NCBI RefSeq assembly: GCF_003019815.1
Contig: NZ_CP027773.1
Location: 4,767,501-4,831,500 of the forward strand
Direction: 5' to 3'
DNA length: 64,000 bases
Origin: Variovorax sp. PMC12
GTDB taxonomy: Bacteria; Pseudomonadota; Gammaproteobacteria; Burkholderiales; Burkholderiaceae_C
A program made the position numbers and the translations under genes. Shown piece by piece: positions 46,467 to 57,040 of this stretch. A model generated the notes under the pieces. That model did no database searches, was not told the origin of the DNA, and worked only from the letters and a program-made list of their open reading frames with translations. The first letter of the stretch is position 1. Every line of letters starts with the position of its first letter.

Positions 46467-47990
46467 ATGTCCATTTCAAAATCCGTTCCCGCCACCGCCC
46501 TGGCCCTGCTGTGCCTTGGCGCCCCCATCCTGCCGGCGCAGGCGCAGGCGCAGACCGCCGCCGCGCCCGACATCGCCGCGCTGACCGCGAGCGAAGCCGT
46601 GAAGCAGCTGTGCGCCGGTGCCGTCACCAGCGAGCAGCTGGTCACGGCCTACATCGCCCAGGCCAAGGCCCGGGCGAACCTCAATGCCTTCATCACGCTC
46701 GACGAAGCCGGCGCACTGAAGCAGGCGCGCGCCGCCGATGCGCTGCGCAAGCGCGGCGGCGCGTGCAAGCCGCTCGCGGGGCTGCCCGTGGCCATCAAGG
46801 ACAACATCCAGGTGCAGGGCCTGCCCGCGACGGCCGGCACGCCTGCGCTCAAGGGCTTCGTGCCCGGCGCCGATGCACCTGTGGTGGCCAAGCTGCGCGC
46901 CGCCGGCGCGGTGGTGCTCGGCAAGACCAACATGCACGAGCTGGCCTTCGGCGTCACCGGCTACAACCCCGCGTTCCAGAGCGGGCCCGAGGTGGGCGTG
47001 CGCAATGCCTACGACGCGAGCCGTATCGCGGGCGGCTCTTCTTCGGGCAATGGCGCGGCGCTGGGCGCGCGCATGGTGCCGGCCGCCCTCGGCACCGACA
47101 CCGGCGGCTCGGTGCGCATTCCGTGCGCTTTCAACGGCTGCGCGTCGCTGCGCCCGAGCATGGGCCGCTATCCGCAGCAGGGCATTGCGCCCATCTCGCA
47201 CACGCGCGACACGGCCGGGCCGATGGCGCAGTCGATGGCCGACGTGGCACTGCTCGACGGCGTGATCGCCGGCGGCAAGCCGCTCCGGCCCGCCGACCTG
47301 AAGCGCGTGCGGCTCGGCGTGGTGCAGGCTTTCTACGCCAACCTCGACGCCGACACGCGCGCCGCCACCGACGCCGCGCTGGCCAAGCTGCGCGCGGCCG
47401 GCGTCACGCTGGTGGATGTGGAAATGCCGAAGCTGATGGAGCTCAACGGCGCGATCGGCTTTCCGCTCGCGCTCTACGAGGCGAACGACGACATGGCGGC
47501 CTACCTCGCGAAGTACCGCACCGGCATCGACATCGCGCAGCTCGCCGCCGGCATCGCCAGCCCCGACGTCAAGGGCACCTTCGACGCCTTCGTGATCCCG
47601 CGCAAGCTGCCCGCGCCCGCCGGCACGGTCGATGCGAAGCCGGTCTACGACAACGCGATGCGCGTTGCACGCCCCGCGCTGCAGAAGCTCTACCGCGACA
47701 CCTTCGCCAGCAACAGGCTCGACGCGCTGGTGTTCCCGACCGTGCCGCGCGTGGCGCTGGCCGCGGCGCCCGAGGCCAGCAGCCCGGAGAACTTCGGCGC
47801 GCTGATCCAGAACACCGACCCGGGCAGCAACGCCGGCATTCCGGGCGTGCAGTTGCCGTCGGGCCTCGGCGCGACGACGGGCCTGCCCGTGGGGCTGGAA
47901 CTCGACGGGCCGGCCGGCAGCGACCGCAAGCTGCTGGCCGTGGGGCTCGCCGTGGAACAGGTGCTCGGCCGGCTGCCCGCGCCCAAATAA
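46467..47990 (+). CDS. Secreted amidase (amidase signature family)
   Basis: This 507-residue protein has a signal peptide ending AQAQAQ (about residue 30). The Ser-cisSer-Lys triad is visible in VAIKDNIQV (Lys), RIAGGSSSGNGAAL (Ser) and GTDTGGSVRIPC (Ser). Of the family, mandelamide hydrolase, indoleacetamide hydrolase and AtzF-type enzymes share this layout, but the export signal sets it apart and the substrate is open. GGAGG lies ~9 nt before the ATG. Confidence 0.9.
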   Translation: MSISKSVPATALALLCLGAPILPAQAQAQTAAAPDIAALTASEAVKQLCAGAVTSEQLVTAYIAQAKARANLNAFITLDEAGALKQARAADALRKRGGACKPLAGLPVAIKDNIQVQGLPATAGTPALKGFVPGADAPVVAKLRAAGAVVLGKTNMHELAFGVTGYNPAFQSGPEVGVRNAYDASRIAGGSSSGNGAALGARMVPAALGTDTGGSVRIPCAFNGCASLRPSMGRYPQQGIAPISHTRDTAGPMAQSMADVALLDGVIAGGKPLRPADLKRVRLGVVQAFYANLDADTRAATDAALAKLRAAGVTLVDVEMPKLMELNGAIGFPLALYEANDDMAAYLAKYRTGIDIAQLAAGIASPDVKGTFDAFVIPRKLPAPAGTVDAKPVYDNAMRVARPALQKLYRDTFASNRLDALVFPTVPRVALAAAPEASSPENFGALIQNTDPGSNAGIPGVQLPSGLGATTGLPVGLELDGPAGSDRKLLAVGLAVEQVLGRLPAPK

Positions 47991-48012
47991 GCAAGCAAGC
48001 CGGGGTGCGTGG

Positions 48013-48780
48013 TCAGCGCCCGGCCGGCGGCACGCTCCAGCCGGCCAGCGCCGCGCGGCGCTCGATGCCCAGCTTGTCGAAGATGCGCCGCAGGTAGGTG
48101 CGCACGGTGGGCACGCCCACCTCCATGCGCCGCGCGATCTCCTTGTCGGTGAGGCCTTCGCGCACGCAGCGCGCCACCTGCTGCTCGCGTGCGCTCAGCA
48201 GGGACCATGCAGCGTCTTGCGCTTGCCGTGGCGGGGGCAAGGCGATGGCCGCAGCCGCGCGCTGGGCCCGCTGCAGCGCCCCGGCGAACGCCGGCTCGAT
48301 CAGGTCCAGCAGCGCTTTCTCGTGGTCGCCGAAATCGCCGCGTCCCTTGCGCCGCCAGATGCGCAGGTCGCCCAGCGCGCGCTCGCCCTCGAAGGCATGC
48401 AGGTTCATGCCCCAGTGCAGGCCGTCGCGCGAGAGAAAGTCGTTGAAGAACGGGGTGCGCATCAGGGCGCGCTGCGGCATCACCTCGGTCACGCGCGTGG
48501 CGCGGCGGCGCGATTGCAGCACGAAGGTGATCGGATCGTTGTGCTGGTGCCATTGCGCGTAGCTGTCGAGGTTGGCGGGCTCCATGTTGATCGCCACGCG
48601 CGCGCCGAAGCTGCGGCTGCCCGCATCCCACACGAACGAGGCGAACTGGTCCGCGCGCAGCAGGTCGAGCAGCGCCCGGCCCAGGCTTTCGCGAATATCG
48701 CGCTCGTTGCCGGCGGCGTCCTGCGCCAGCAGCGTGAAAACGCCGCGCAACGCCTGCTGTTCAGTGCCTGTGAGGTACAT
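48013..48780 (-). CDS. LuxR family transcriptional regulator
   Basis: This 255-residue protein has a C-terminal LuxR/FixJ helix-turn-helix (residues ~190-250: LSAREQQVARCVREGLTDKE, VGVPTVRTYLRRIFDKLGI). The N-terminal ~170 residues form an unassigned, possibly GAF- or PAS-like sensor with no phospho-acceptor receiver pattern. It is divergent from the ychJ-like gene across 135 bp with a strong hairpin. The target genes and ligand are unknown. Confidence 0.87.
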   Translation of the reverse strand: MYLTGTEQQALRGVFTLLAQDAAGNERDIRESLGRALLDLLRADQFASFVWDAGSRSFGARVAINMEPANLDSYAQWHQHNDPITFVLQSRRRATRVTEVMPQRALMRTPFFNDFLSRDGLHWGMNLHAFEGERALGDLRIWRRKGRGDFGDHEKALLDLIEPAFAGALQRAQRAAAAIALPPPRQAQDAAWSLLSAREQQVARCVREGLTDKEIARRMEVGVPTVRTYLRRIFDKLGIERRAALAGWSVPPAGR

Positions 48781-48826
48781 CGCGGTTCTTCCGGTGGAAT
48801 CGCTGTGAAGCTAGCGTTTAGCAAGC

Positions 48827-48858
48827 GCCGCGCCAAGGGTGAATGCCCTCGGCGCGGC
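48827..48858. other. Strong hairpin in a divergent promoter region
   Basis: GCCGCGCC (48827-48834) pairs with GGCGCGGC (48851-48858), and AGGG (48836-48839) with CCCT (48846-48849), with one mismatch between. There is no T-run on either strand and both flanking genes start outward, so it is not a terminator. It may be an operator or a structured leader. Confidence 0.5.
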
Positions 48859-48915
48859 ACCCCGGGGCTTGCCCTCTCGGCACCCGGCCCGCGAGGTGTT
48901 CCAATAGCGGTCTTC

Positions 48916-49350
48916 ATGAGTGCCATCGATCCCACCACCGGACCTTGTCCCTGCGGCCGTACCGACCGCCGCGACAAGCCCATCGGCTACGCCCTGTGCT
49001 GTGGCCGCTATCTCGACGATTTCGAGAACACGCCGGCGCCGGACGCCGAATCGCTGATGCGTTCTCGCTACTCGGCCTTCGTGCTGGAGCGCGGCGAGTA
49101 CCTGCTCGCCACCTGGGACGCGGCCAGGCGGCCGGCCTCCATCGAGTTCGAGCCGGGGGTCAAATGGCTGGGGCTGGACATCCGTTCGCGCTCCGTGCTC
49201 GACGCCGACCACGCCGAGGTCGAGTTCGTCGCCCGCCAGCGCAGCGCGGCCACCGGCGCCGCGACCCGGCTGCACGAGCGCAGCCGTTTCGTGCGCGAGG
49301 GCGCGCGCTGGTTCTATCTCGACGGCGACCTGCAGCAGCCCCTGGCTTGA
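48916..49350 (+). CDS. YchJ family protein with SEC-C-type cysteines
   Basis: This 144-residue protein begins with a cysteine cluster CPCGRTDRRDKPIGYALCCG (a SEC-C-like metal site, residues ~11-30) followed by an NTF2-like domain with LMRSRYSAFVLERGEYLLATW. It is the UPF0225/YchJ family, of unknown function. It stands alone before the thiC riboswitch. Confidence 0.88.
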   Translation: MSAIDPTTGPCPCGRTDRRDKPIGYALCCGRYLDDFENTPAPDAESLMRSRYSAFVLERGEYLLATWDAARRPASIEFEPGVKWLGLDIRSRSVLDADHAEVEFVARQRSAATGAATRLHERSRFVREGARWFYLDGDLQQPLA

Positions 49351-49386
49351 CGCGCCGCCCGGCGGCTCGCACAATCGGCCCCGCTC

Positions 49387-49478
49387 CGGGGTGCACGCAT
49401 GTGGCGTGCTGAGATGGCAAAGCTGCCGACCCGCGAACTTGATCCGGGTCATACCGGCGTAAGAAGAGCTGCACTCCC
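49387..49478 (+). promoter_or_regulatory. TPP (THI-element) riboswitch aptamer
   Basis: The two signature blocks are present: GTGCTGAGATGGC (about 49407-49419) and ACCCGCGAACTTGATCCGGG with ATACCGGCGTAAGAAGA after it (about 49429-49467). Stem P1 is GGGGTGC (49388-49394) with GCACTCC (49471-49477). It lies in the leader of thiC, which is the usual place, and should shut thiC down when thiamine pyrophosphate is plentiful. The segment 49489-49568 is the likely expression platform. Confidence 0.95.
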
Positions 49479-49573
49479 TGACTCCGGTCCGTCACTCCCC
49501 CTTCCGTGACGGGCTTCCCGAAGTCCACCGAGCGATTGCGGAGCACCCTTTTCCTCAACAAGGAGTGCCTCCG

Positions 49574-51457
<1,884 letters not shown>

Positions 51458-51489
51458 GCTTGCAGCGGGGTCGTTGCTACCATGGAGGC

Positions 51490-52182
51490 ATGACCCCTTT
51501 TCCCTTTTCCGCGGTCCTGTTCGACTGCGACGGCGTTCTCGTCGATTCCGAACCCATCACCAACCGCGTGCTCGCCGAGATGCTCGGCGAGCTCGGCTGG
51601 CACCTCAGCACCGAGGAATCGATGAACACCTTCACCGGCAAGGCGGTGAAGGACGAGGCCGCGCTCATCGAGTCGAAGACCGGCGTGAAGATCACCGACG
51701 AGTGGCTGCGCAGCTTCCGAGCGCGGCGCAACGAAGCACTGGAGCGCGACCTCGTCGCGATTCCGAACGCGCCGGCCGCCATCCGCGCGATCCATGCGCG
51801 GCTCAAGGGCCGCATCGCCTGCGCCTCGGGCGCGGACCGCCACAAGGTCGAGCTGCAGCTGGCCAAGGTCGGCCTGCTGGACTGCTTCCAGGGCCGCATC
51901 TTCAGCGGCCATGAAATGCCGCGCTCCAAGCCGCATCCCGACGTGTACCTGGCGGCAGCCGAGGCGCTGGGCGTCGATCCGCGCCGCTGCGCGATCGTCG
52001 AGGACACCGTCACCGGCGCGATGGCCGGCGTGGCCGCGGGCGCGACCGTGTTTGGCTACAGCACCGGCGAATCGGGCCACAGCGGGCCGGGGCCGCTGCT
52101 GAGCGTGGGCGTGGTGCGCGTGTTCAGCGACATGGCCGAATTGCCCGCGCTGCTTTCAGGCTACGACCTGCAGGCGGCCTGA
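51490..52182 (+). CDS. HAD family phosphatase (phosphoglycolate phosphatase-like)
   Basis: This 230-residue hydrolase has the nucleophile motif LFDCDGVLVDSEP (Asp11 and Asp13), SGA in ACASGADRHK, the Lys in PRSKPHPDVYL and the acidic motif IVEDTVTGAMAGVAAG. The cap domain at ~20-90 is of the beta-phosphoglucomutase/YniC class. It is 32 bp after thiC, so it could dephosphorylate a thiamine-pathway intermediate, though general sugar-phosphate or phosphoglycolate activity is just as likely. Confidence 0.9.
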   Translation: MTPFPFSAVLFDCDGVLVDSEPITNRVLAEMLGELGWHLSTEESMNTFTGKAVKDEAALIESKTGVKITDEWLRSFRARRNEALERDLVAIPNAPAAIRAIHARLKGRIACASGADRHKVELQLAKVGLLDCFQGRIFSGHEMPRSKPHPDVYLAAAEALGVDPRRCAIVEDTVTGAMAGVAAGATVFGYSTGESGHSGPGPLLSVGVVRVFSDMAELPALLSGYDLQAA

Positions 52183-52236
52183 GTTTCTGGTGCAATGAAG
52201 GGCATCGACAGCCCTTCAGCACAGGAACATCGCCAC

Positions 52237-52563
52237 ATGACTTCCGAATACAAGACCGAGCAACCCGACCGCGCCGAGATCGATGCGCTCACCGGCCCCG
52301 CCGTGGTCGAGTTCGGCACCAACTGGTGCGGCATCTGCAAGGCCGCGCAGCCGAACATCGCGGAGGCCTTCGCCAAGTATCCGAACGTGCGCCGCATCAA
52401 GGTCGAAGACGGCAGCGGCCGGCCGCTGGGCCGTTCGTTCAACGTGCGGCTGTGGCCCACGCTGGTGTTCATGCGCGACGGCAAGGAAGTCGCGAAGCTG
52501 GTGCGGCCGGAAGACAGCCAATCCATTGCCGACGCGCTGGCGTCCATCACGCAGTCGACCTGA
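52237..52563 (+). CDS. Thioredoxin-like protein with CGIC active site
   Basis: This 108-residue thioredoxin-fold protein has the redox motif WCGICKAAQP at residues ~28-37 (CGIC instead of the usual CGPC) and the cis-proline in LWPTLVFMRDGKEV. AGGAA supports the start at 52237; an in-frame ATG at 52195 would add 14 residues with a poorer ribosome site. It follows the HAD gene by 54 bp and is the last gene before the structured repeats. Confidence 0.88.
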   Translation: MTSEYKTEQPDRAEIDALTGPAVVEFGTNWCGICKAAQPNIAEAFAKYPNVRRIKVEDGSGRPLGRSFNVRLWPTLVFMRDGKEVAKLVRPEDSQSIADALASITQST

Positions 52564-52593
52564 CGACTCGGTGGGTTATGTCGATTCGGGGCG

Positions 52594-52692
52594 ACGCTCA
52601 CGCCGACGGGGTACCTTGCTCCGCGAATGTCCCCGGGGCTGCGCCCCTCCTCCTTTATTTCGCTGCGCAAGGCACCCCATCGTCGTGAGCGT
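52594..52692 (+). repeat. Structured hairpin element, unit 1
   Basis: The outer arms 52594-52619 and 52667-52692 pair at 23 of 26 positions. The loop holds TCCGCGAATGTCCCC (52620-52634), a small apical hairpin GGGGC-TGC-GCCCC (about 52635-52647) and TCCTCCTTTATTTCGCTGC (52648-52666). An inverted homologue lies at 52738-52833. It is neither coding nor an insertion sequence. It could be a REP-type element or a structured RNA. Confidence 0.8.
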
Positions 52693-52737
52693 TGGACAGA
52701 GCGCCGGTTGATCGGCCGAGCGCCAGCGGCGCGCCCC

Positions 52738-52833
52738 GTGCTCAGGGCGTCGGGTGCTCCCCGCAGCGAAATAAAGGAGGAGGCCGCAGGCCGGGGGACA
52801 TTCGCGGAGGGGAGTACCCGATGCCCTGAGCAC
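52738..52833 (-). repeat. Structured hairpin element, unit 2 (inverted copy)
   Basis: The outer arms 52738-52762 and 52809-52833 pair at 23 of 25 positions, and both exceptions would be G-U pairs in an RNA read from the plus strand. Read on the minus strand, the loop repeats the two conserved blocks of unit 1, but its apical hairpin is GGCC-TGC-GGCC and its stem bases differ from unit 1 while still pairing. This covariation shows that the structure is maintained. Confidence 0.8.
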
Positions 52834-52871
52834 ACACCCCGAAGCAACAACGGCGCCCAAACGCGCCCCCG

Positions 52872-53900
52872 CTACAACCCCAACTGCCGAAAGTCCCTCG
52901 GCGCATGCCCCGTCCACTGCAGGAACGCGCGTGAAAAGCTCTTCTCGTTGCGGAACCCCACCGCCAGCGCCACCTGCTTGATCGGCCGGGTGGTGCGCCG
53001 CAGCAGCTCCACGGACAGCTCATGGCGCACCTCGTTCTTCAGCGTCTGCAGCGACGTGCCTTCCTCGTGCAGCTGCCGGTGCAGCGTGCGGCCCGACACG
53101 TTCAGCAGCCCCGCCAGCGCCTCGGCCGTGGTCGCTTCGCTGGCGCGCGATCGCAGCAACTCGCGCACGCGCTGCCCCAGCAGACGGTCGCGCCGGTACT
53201 GCAGGATGGTCAGCGGCAGTGCGCGCTTGAGCATGGCGCGCAAAGCGCGCTCGTCGCGCTGCAGCGGCAGGGCGAGGTAGCGCTCATCGAAGCTGATGCT
53301 CGCCTGCGGCGCGTCGAAGCGCACCTCCGGCGTGAACATCGGCGCATAGGCGTCGCTGTGCGGTGGAGCGGCAAACGGAAAGCCCGCGCTGCGCAGCGAG
53401 ATGCGCGAATCGATCGCCCAGCACATGTAGCCGTGCATGAAGCGCAGGCTCGTCACCAGGCAGAACTCGCGGAAGGCCTCGTCCAGCGGGCGGTTCTCGG
53501 TGATGCGCAGGGTGGCCACGCCGCCCGCCACATCCAGCGCCAGGCCGATGTCCTCGGTCAGCAGGCGGTGGTGGCGGCACCAGCGCTTGATGGCCACGCC
53601 CAGGTCGGGCGAGCTGAGCGAGGCACGGCACAGCATGCCGTAGCTGCCCCAGGGCAGGCGCCGCGAGAACCAGCCCAGGGCCTCGTCGTCCAGCTCCTGC
53701 ATGGCGTGTTCCGACAGCGCCTCGAACTGCGCGGCCGTCACCCGCGCGCCCGGCCGGGCCAGCTCGCGCGGCGTGATCTGTGCCGCCTTCAAGGCCTCGG
53801 CCGGGTCCATGCCGTAGCGCTCGTAGCCCTGCACGATGGCTCTCACGAAGGCCATCGGCGTGACGGCGCGGGCGGGTCTGAGGAAGGACGGGGACGACAT
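52872..53900 (-). CDS. AraC family transcriptional regulator
   Basis: This 342-residue regulator of the OruR/ArgR-like type has an N-terminal Arabinose_bd (AraC_N-like) domain (residues ~15-200, ARVTAAQFEALSEHAMQ) and a C-terminal AraC helix-turn-helix pair (about 240-340: LAGLLNVSGRTLHRQLHEEGTSL, then PIKQVALAVGFRNEKSFSRAFLQWTGHAPRDFR). It is divergent from liuA with two direct repeats in between, so it probably regulates the isovaleryl-CoA operon. The ATG at 53900 is used; longer readings extend into the shared promoter. Confidence 0.9.
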   Translation of the reverse strand: MSSPSFLRPARAVTPMAFVRAIVQGYERYGMDPAEALKAAQITPRELARPGARVTAAQFEALSEHAMQELDDEALGWFSRRLPWGSYGMLCRASLSSPDLGVAIKRWCRHHRLLTEDIGLALDVAGGVATLRITENRPLDEAFREFCLVTSLRFMHGYMCWAIDSRISLRSAGFPFAAPPHSDAYAPMFTPEVRFDAPQASISFDERYLALPLQRDERALRAMLKRALPLTILQYRRDRLLGQRVRELLRSRASEATTAEALAGLLNVSGRTLHRQLHEEGTSLQTLKNEVRHELSVELLRRTTRPIKQVALAVGFRNEKSFSRAFLQWTGHAPRDFRQLGL

Positions 53901-53918
53901 GGCTTTGCGGATCGGTCG

Positions 53919-53950
53919 TGGCGCAATTTGCAACCATTGTGGCGCCAATT
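53919..53950. promoter_or_regulatory. Direct repeats, candidate AraC-type operator for liuA
   Basis: TGGCGCAATT (53919-53928) and TGGCGCCAATT (53940-53950) are near-identical direct repeats spaced 21 bp start to start, two turns of the helix. AraC-family proteins typically bind such tandem sites. They lie between the AraC gene start (53900) and liuA (54041). Confidence 0.6.
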
Positions 53951-54040
53951 GAGGCGTGCCCAGGCGTAAGCTGCGATCTTTCAAGCGCCATCCAGCGCGG
54001 GTAGCACTGCGCGCCGACCCCTTCAGAGGAGACAAGACAC

Positions 54041-55213
54041 ATGCACGATCCCGGCCTGAACTTCGACCTGGGCGAGACCATCGACTCGCTGCGCAGCGCG
54101 ATCCAGGACTTCGCCGCCAACGAGATCGCCCCGCGCGCCGCCGACATCGACCGCGACAACCTGTTCCCGCACGACCTCTGGAAGAAGCTCGGCGACCTCG
54201 GCCTGCACGGCATGACGGTGAAGGAAGAGTTCGGCGGCACCGAGCTGGGCTACCTGGCGCATATCGTGGCCATGGAAGAAGTCTCGCGCGCCTCGGCCTC
54301 GGTGGGCCTGTCTTACGGCGCGCACTCCAACCTGTGCGTGAACCAGATCCACCGCAACGGCAGCGATGCGCAGAAGAAGAAATACCTGCCCAAGCTGGTG
54401 AGCGGCGAACACGTGGGCGCGCTGGCCATGAGCGAGCCCAATGCCGGCTCCGACGTGGTGAGCATGAAGCTCAAGGCCGAGAAGAAGAACGGCTACTACG
54501 TGCTCAACGGCGGCAAGATGTGGATCACCAACGGCGGCGACGCCGACACGCTGGTCATCTACGCCAAGACCGAACCCGAGATGGGCGCGCGCGGCATGAC
54601 GGCCTTCATCGTCGAGAAAGGCTTCAAGGGCTTCTCGGCCGGCAACAAGCTCGACAAGCTCGGCATGCGCGGCTCCAACACCTTCCCGCTGTTCTTCGAC
54701 AACTGCGAAGTGCCCGAAGAGAACGTGCTGGGCGGCGAAGGCATGGGCGCCAAGGTGCTGATGAGCGGCCTCGACTACGAGCGCGCGGTGCTCTCGGGCG
54801 GCCCGCTGGGCATCATGGCCGCCTGCATGGACGCGGTGCTGCCCTTCATCCACGACCGCAAGCAGTTCGGCCAGAGCATCGGCGAGTTCCAGCTGATGCA
54901 GGGCAAGCTGGCGGACATGTATTCGACCTGGCAGGCCACCCGCGCCTATGTGTATGCCGTTGGCAAGGCCTGCGACCGCAACGACCATGCGCGCACCTTC
55001 CGCAAGGACGCGGCCGGCGCCATCCTGTACTCGGCCGAGAAGGCGACGTGGATGGCCGGCGAGGCGATCCAGGCGCTGGGCGGCGTGGGCTACACGAAGG
55101 AGTTCCCGGTGGAGCGGCTGTGGCGCGATGCGAAGCTCTACGAGATCGGCGCGGGCACGAGCGAGATCCGGCGCATGCTGATCGGCCGCGAGCTTTTCGC
55201 TGAAACGGCATAA
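54041..55213 (+). CDS. liuA: Isovaleryl-CoA dehydrogenase
   Basis: This 390-residue flavoenzyme oxidises isovaleryl-CoA to 3-methylcrotonyl-CoA in leucine breakdown. The catalytic base is Glu247 in SGLDYERAVLSGG, the location diagnostic for isovaleryl-CoA dehydrogenase; the C-terminal motif is correspondingly GAGTSEIRRMLIGREL, without the usual Glu. ALAMSEPNAGSDVV and KMWITNGGDADTLVIYAKT complete the family pattern. AGAGGAGA precedes the ATG. It is the first gene of the liu operon. Confidence 0.95.
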   Translation: MHDPGLNFDLGETIDSLRSAIQDFAANEIAPRAADIDRDNLFPHDLWKKLGDLGLHGMTVKEEFGGTELGYLAHIVAMEEVSRASASVGLSYGAHSNLCVNQIHRNGSDAQKKKYLPKLVSGEHVGALAMSEPNAGSDVVSMKLKAEKKNGYYVLNGGKMWITNGGDADTLVIYAKTEPEMGARGMTAFIVEKGFKGFSAGNKLDKLGMRGSNTFPLFFDNCEVPEENVLGGEGMGAKVLMSGLDYERAVLSGGPLGIMAACMDAVLPFIHDRKQFGQSIGEFQLMQGKLADMYSTWQATRAYVYAVGKACDRNDHARTFRKDAAGAILYSAEKATWMAGEAIQALGGVGYTKEFPVERLWRDAKLYEIGAGTSEIRRMLIGRELFAETA

Positions 55214-55220
55214 GCTGTTT

Positions 55221-55337
55221 TTCTCCCTCCCCTTCCGGGGGAGGGCAGGGGTGGGGGCAAGCGGCGTTCGATGAGGCCTGAGGCTGAACAAGCGCCGCTT
55301 GCCCCCATCCCAGCCTTCCCCCAGAGGGGGAAGGAGC
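55221..55337. repeat. Inverted pair of REP-like hairpins (REPIN)
   Basis: Arm 55221-55266 and arm 55293-55337 are imperfect reverse complements sharing GGGGGCAAGCGGCG/CGCCGCTTGCCCCC. Each also folds alone: CCCTCCCC-TTCC-GGGGGAGGG near 55225-55245 and CCTTCCCCC-AGA-GGGGGAAGG at 55314-55334. It lies between liuA and the acyl-CoA ligase gene, within an otherwise continuous operon, and may weaken or process the transcript. Confidence 0.75.
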
Positions 55338-55360
55338 AAGACAAGGAGACAAGGAAGGAA

Positions 55361-57036
<1,676 letters not shown>

Positions 57037-57040
<4 letters not shown>

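Larger units (their letters stand above)
52564..52871. other. 308-bp gene-free region holding paired structured repeats
   Basis: There is no credible gene here. Almost all of it (52594-52833) is taken by two ~97-bp hairpin elements in opposite orientation, described separately. The remaining ends show nothing recognisable. Confidence 0.7.

Noticed and set aside
49471..49568. P1 strand pairing with the thiC Shine-Dalgarno as evidence for an ON switch
   Set aside because: The pairing is possible, but thiC switches of this class turn expression off with TPP. The alternative anti-Shine-Dalgarno at 49493 fits better, so no ON-switch claim is made.
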